Below are positions 20,770 to 21,646 of a stretch of DNA of 21,646 bases, piece after piece. The notes below the pieces were generated by a model. That model was not told the DNA's origin and ran no database searches. It worked only from the letters and a program-made list of their open reading frames with translations. A program made the position numbers and the translations under genes. The number at the start of each line of letters is the position of its first letter. The first letter of the stretch is position 1. This DNA is from an uncultured Actinoplanes sp. (GTDB taxonomy: Bacteria; Actinomycetota; Actinomycetes; Mycobacteriales; Micromonosporaceae): assembly GCA_934667465.1 (NCBI GenBank), contig CAKUMG010000012.1, positions 1-21,646 of the forward strand, given 5' to 3'.

Positions 20770-21646
20770 ATGACGATTACGGGTATTGACTCGACAGGCC
20801 AGTCGCCGAAGCGCGAGGCCGCCGCCGAAGACCTGGATGCGGAGCTGCGCGCCCTGGAGCACGACGTGGCGGCGCGACCCGTGTCAGTCATACCCGTCGA
20901 TGCCTCGACGGCGGTCGCCGAGCCGGAGGTCGTGCCCCGCCCCCGCTGGTGGCGCTCTCTCACCTGGCGGGACGCGCTCGCGCTCGCGAGCTTCGTCGCG
21001 GTGGCGCTGTTCCTGACGCTGCCGCTGTGGCTCAACCTTGATCATGAGTTGCGCGATGATCCACAGGATCAGGCTTTCTTCGAGTCGATGCTGGCGCACG
21101 GTGCTCGGGTAGTCACTGATGGCGCTTATCCGTTCTTCACGGATCGCTTGAATTACCCCGATGGTGTGAACTTGATGGCCAACACCTCGGTGCTGGCCGT
21201 TTCGATCCCGATGACGCCCGTCACTGTGATGTTCGGTCCGCATGTGGCGTTCAACGCGTTTCTCACGCTCGCCTTGGCCTTTACCGGCATCTCGTGGTAT
21301 TTGGTGCTCTCCCGGCAGTTCGTCGCCTCGCGGCTGGCCGCCTGGGTCGGCGCGCTGTTCGCCACGTTCGCGCCGAGCATGGTCTCGCACGCCGGCGGCC
21401 ACCCCAACATCGTCTCCCAGTTTCTCGTGCCGCTGATCATCTGGCGCACGCTGGAGCTGCGCCGGCCCGGCCGCGCGGTGCGCAACGGGCTGATCCTCGC
21501 CGGCCTGCTGGTGTGGCAGGCGTTCATCAACCTCGAGATCCTCTTCATGACCGCGGTGGGGCTCGGCCTCTACTGCGCGGTCATGGCGATCGTCCGGCGC
21601 AAGCGCGAGCCCGGCGAGATCGTGGCCTTCCTGCGCGCCCTCGGCG
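20770..21646 (+). CDS. Multi-span membrane protein, GT-C glycosyltransferase-like (3' truncated)
   Basis: 292 codons are visible from ATG 20770 and the frame is open to the window end. A soluble N-terminal 65 residues is followed by a membrane helix (about 70-88). A large extracytoplasmic loop follows with DDPQDQAFFESMLAHG and PFFTDRLNYPDGVNLMANTS, then several more helices (about 140-155, 158-180, 190 onward). An acidic first loop followed by many helices is the layout of GT-C enzymes, which transfer sugars from polyprenyl phosphates outside the membrane. The family call rests on topology and the loop pattern, so substrate is unknown. Codons around 21037-21303 are much richer in A/T at third positions than the rest of the gene. 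Confidence 0.78.
   Translation, partial: MTITGIDSTGQSPKREAAAEDLDAELRALEHDVAARPVSVIPVDASTAVAEPEVVPRPRWWRSLTWRDALALASFVAVALFLTLPLWLNLDHELRDDPQDQAFFESMLAHGARVVTDGAYPFFTDRLNYPDGVNLMANTSVLAVSIPMTPVTVMFGPHVAFNAFLTLALAFTGISWYLVLSRQFVASRLAAWVGALFATFAPSMVSHAGGHPNIVSQFLVPLIIWRTLELRRPGRAVRNGLILAGLLVWQAFINLEILFMTAVGLGLYCAVMAIVRRKREPGEIVAFLRALG

Overview
The window is high-GC actinobacterial chromosome. Gene content (type VII secretion EccB, sn-glycerol-1-phosphate dehydrogenase-like enzyme, rhomboid / cyclophilin / DUF5324-like neighbourhood), GTG starts, and many genes with no Shine-Dalgarno but a TANNNT box 6-7 nt before the start all fit Micromonosporaceae (Actinoplanes-like). That placement is inference; no marker gene fixes the genus. 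There is no transposase, integrase or CRISPR array, and the region reads as ordinary chromosome with both ends cutting through genes.

Layout. 1-2879: the C-terminal part of a transketolase-type enzyme, a PH-like hypothetical protein, a thiolase, and a small membrane PH-like protein. 2866-5263: rhomboid protease with an N-terminal zinc finger, cyclophilin, and a basic membrane protein resembling DUF5324, closed by a strong bidirectional hairpin. 5264-7896: a lone EccB and a CorA metal transporter. 7897-8337: 441 bp without a gene but with two long inverted repeats and tandem terminators. 8338-9471: a fold-type I aminotransferase whose PLP lysine position reads glutamine. 9691-12252: a tightly overlapping three-gene operon (cytidylyltransferase-like, glycerol-1-phosphate dehydrogenase-like, CDP-alcohol phosphotransferase) ending in a classic terminator. 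12277-14124: a small tail-anchored protein hidden under longer false frames, a PLP decarboxylase, and tRNA-Ser(UGA). 14297-17255: quinone oxidoreductase, PARG-like macrodomain protein, and a secreted NlpC/P60 hydrolase that seems to use a CTG start. 17459-19550: a GAF-histidine kinase and a PEBP-family protein, diverging across a region that may hold a UspA remnant. 19788-21646: a methyltransferase diverging from a truncated GT-C-like multi-span membrane glycosyltransferase.

How genes work together. The clearest functional unit is 9691-12216. Dihydroxyacetone phosphate would be reduced to glycerol 1-phosphate, activated with CTP, and the phospho-alcohol transferred to an acceptor at the membrane. 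The final product cannot be read from the sequence. The NlpC/P60 hydrolase, EccB, the GT-C protein and the methyltransferase point to envelope functions. The rest is housekeeping metabolism and signalling.

The observations most worth checking are the lysine-to-glutamine aminotransferase, the glycerol-1-phosphate operon, the large imperfect hairpin at 8006-8105, the CTG start with its structured leader upstream of the NlpC/P60 gene, and the operator-like repeat on the eccB -10 box.
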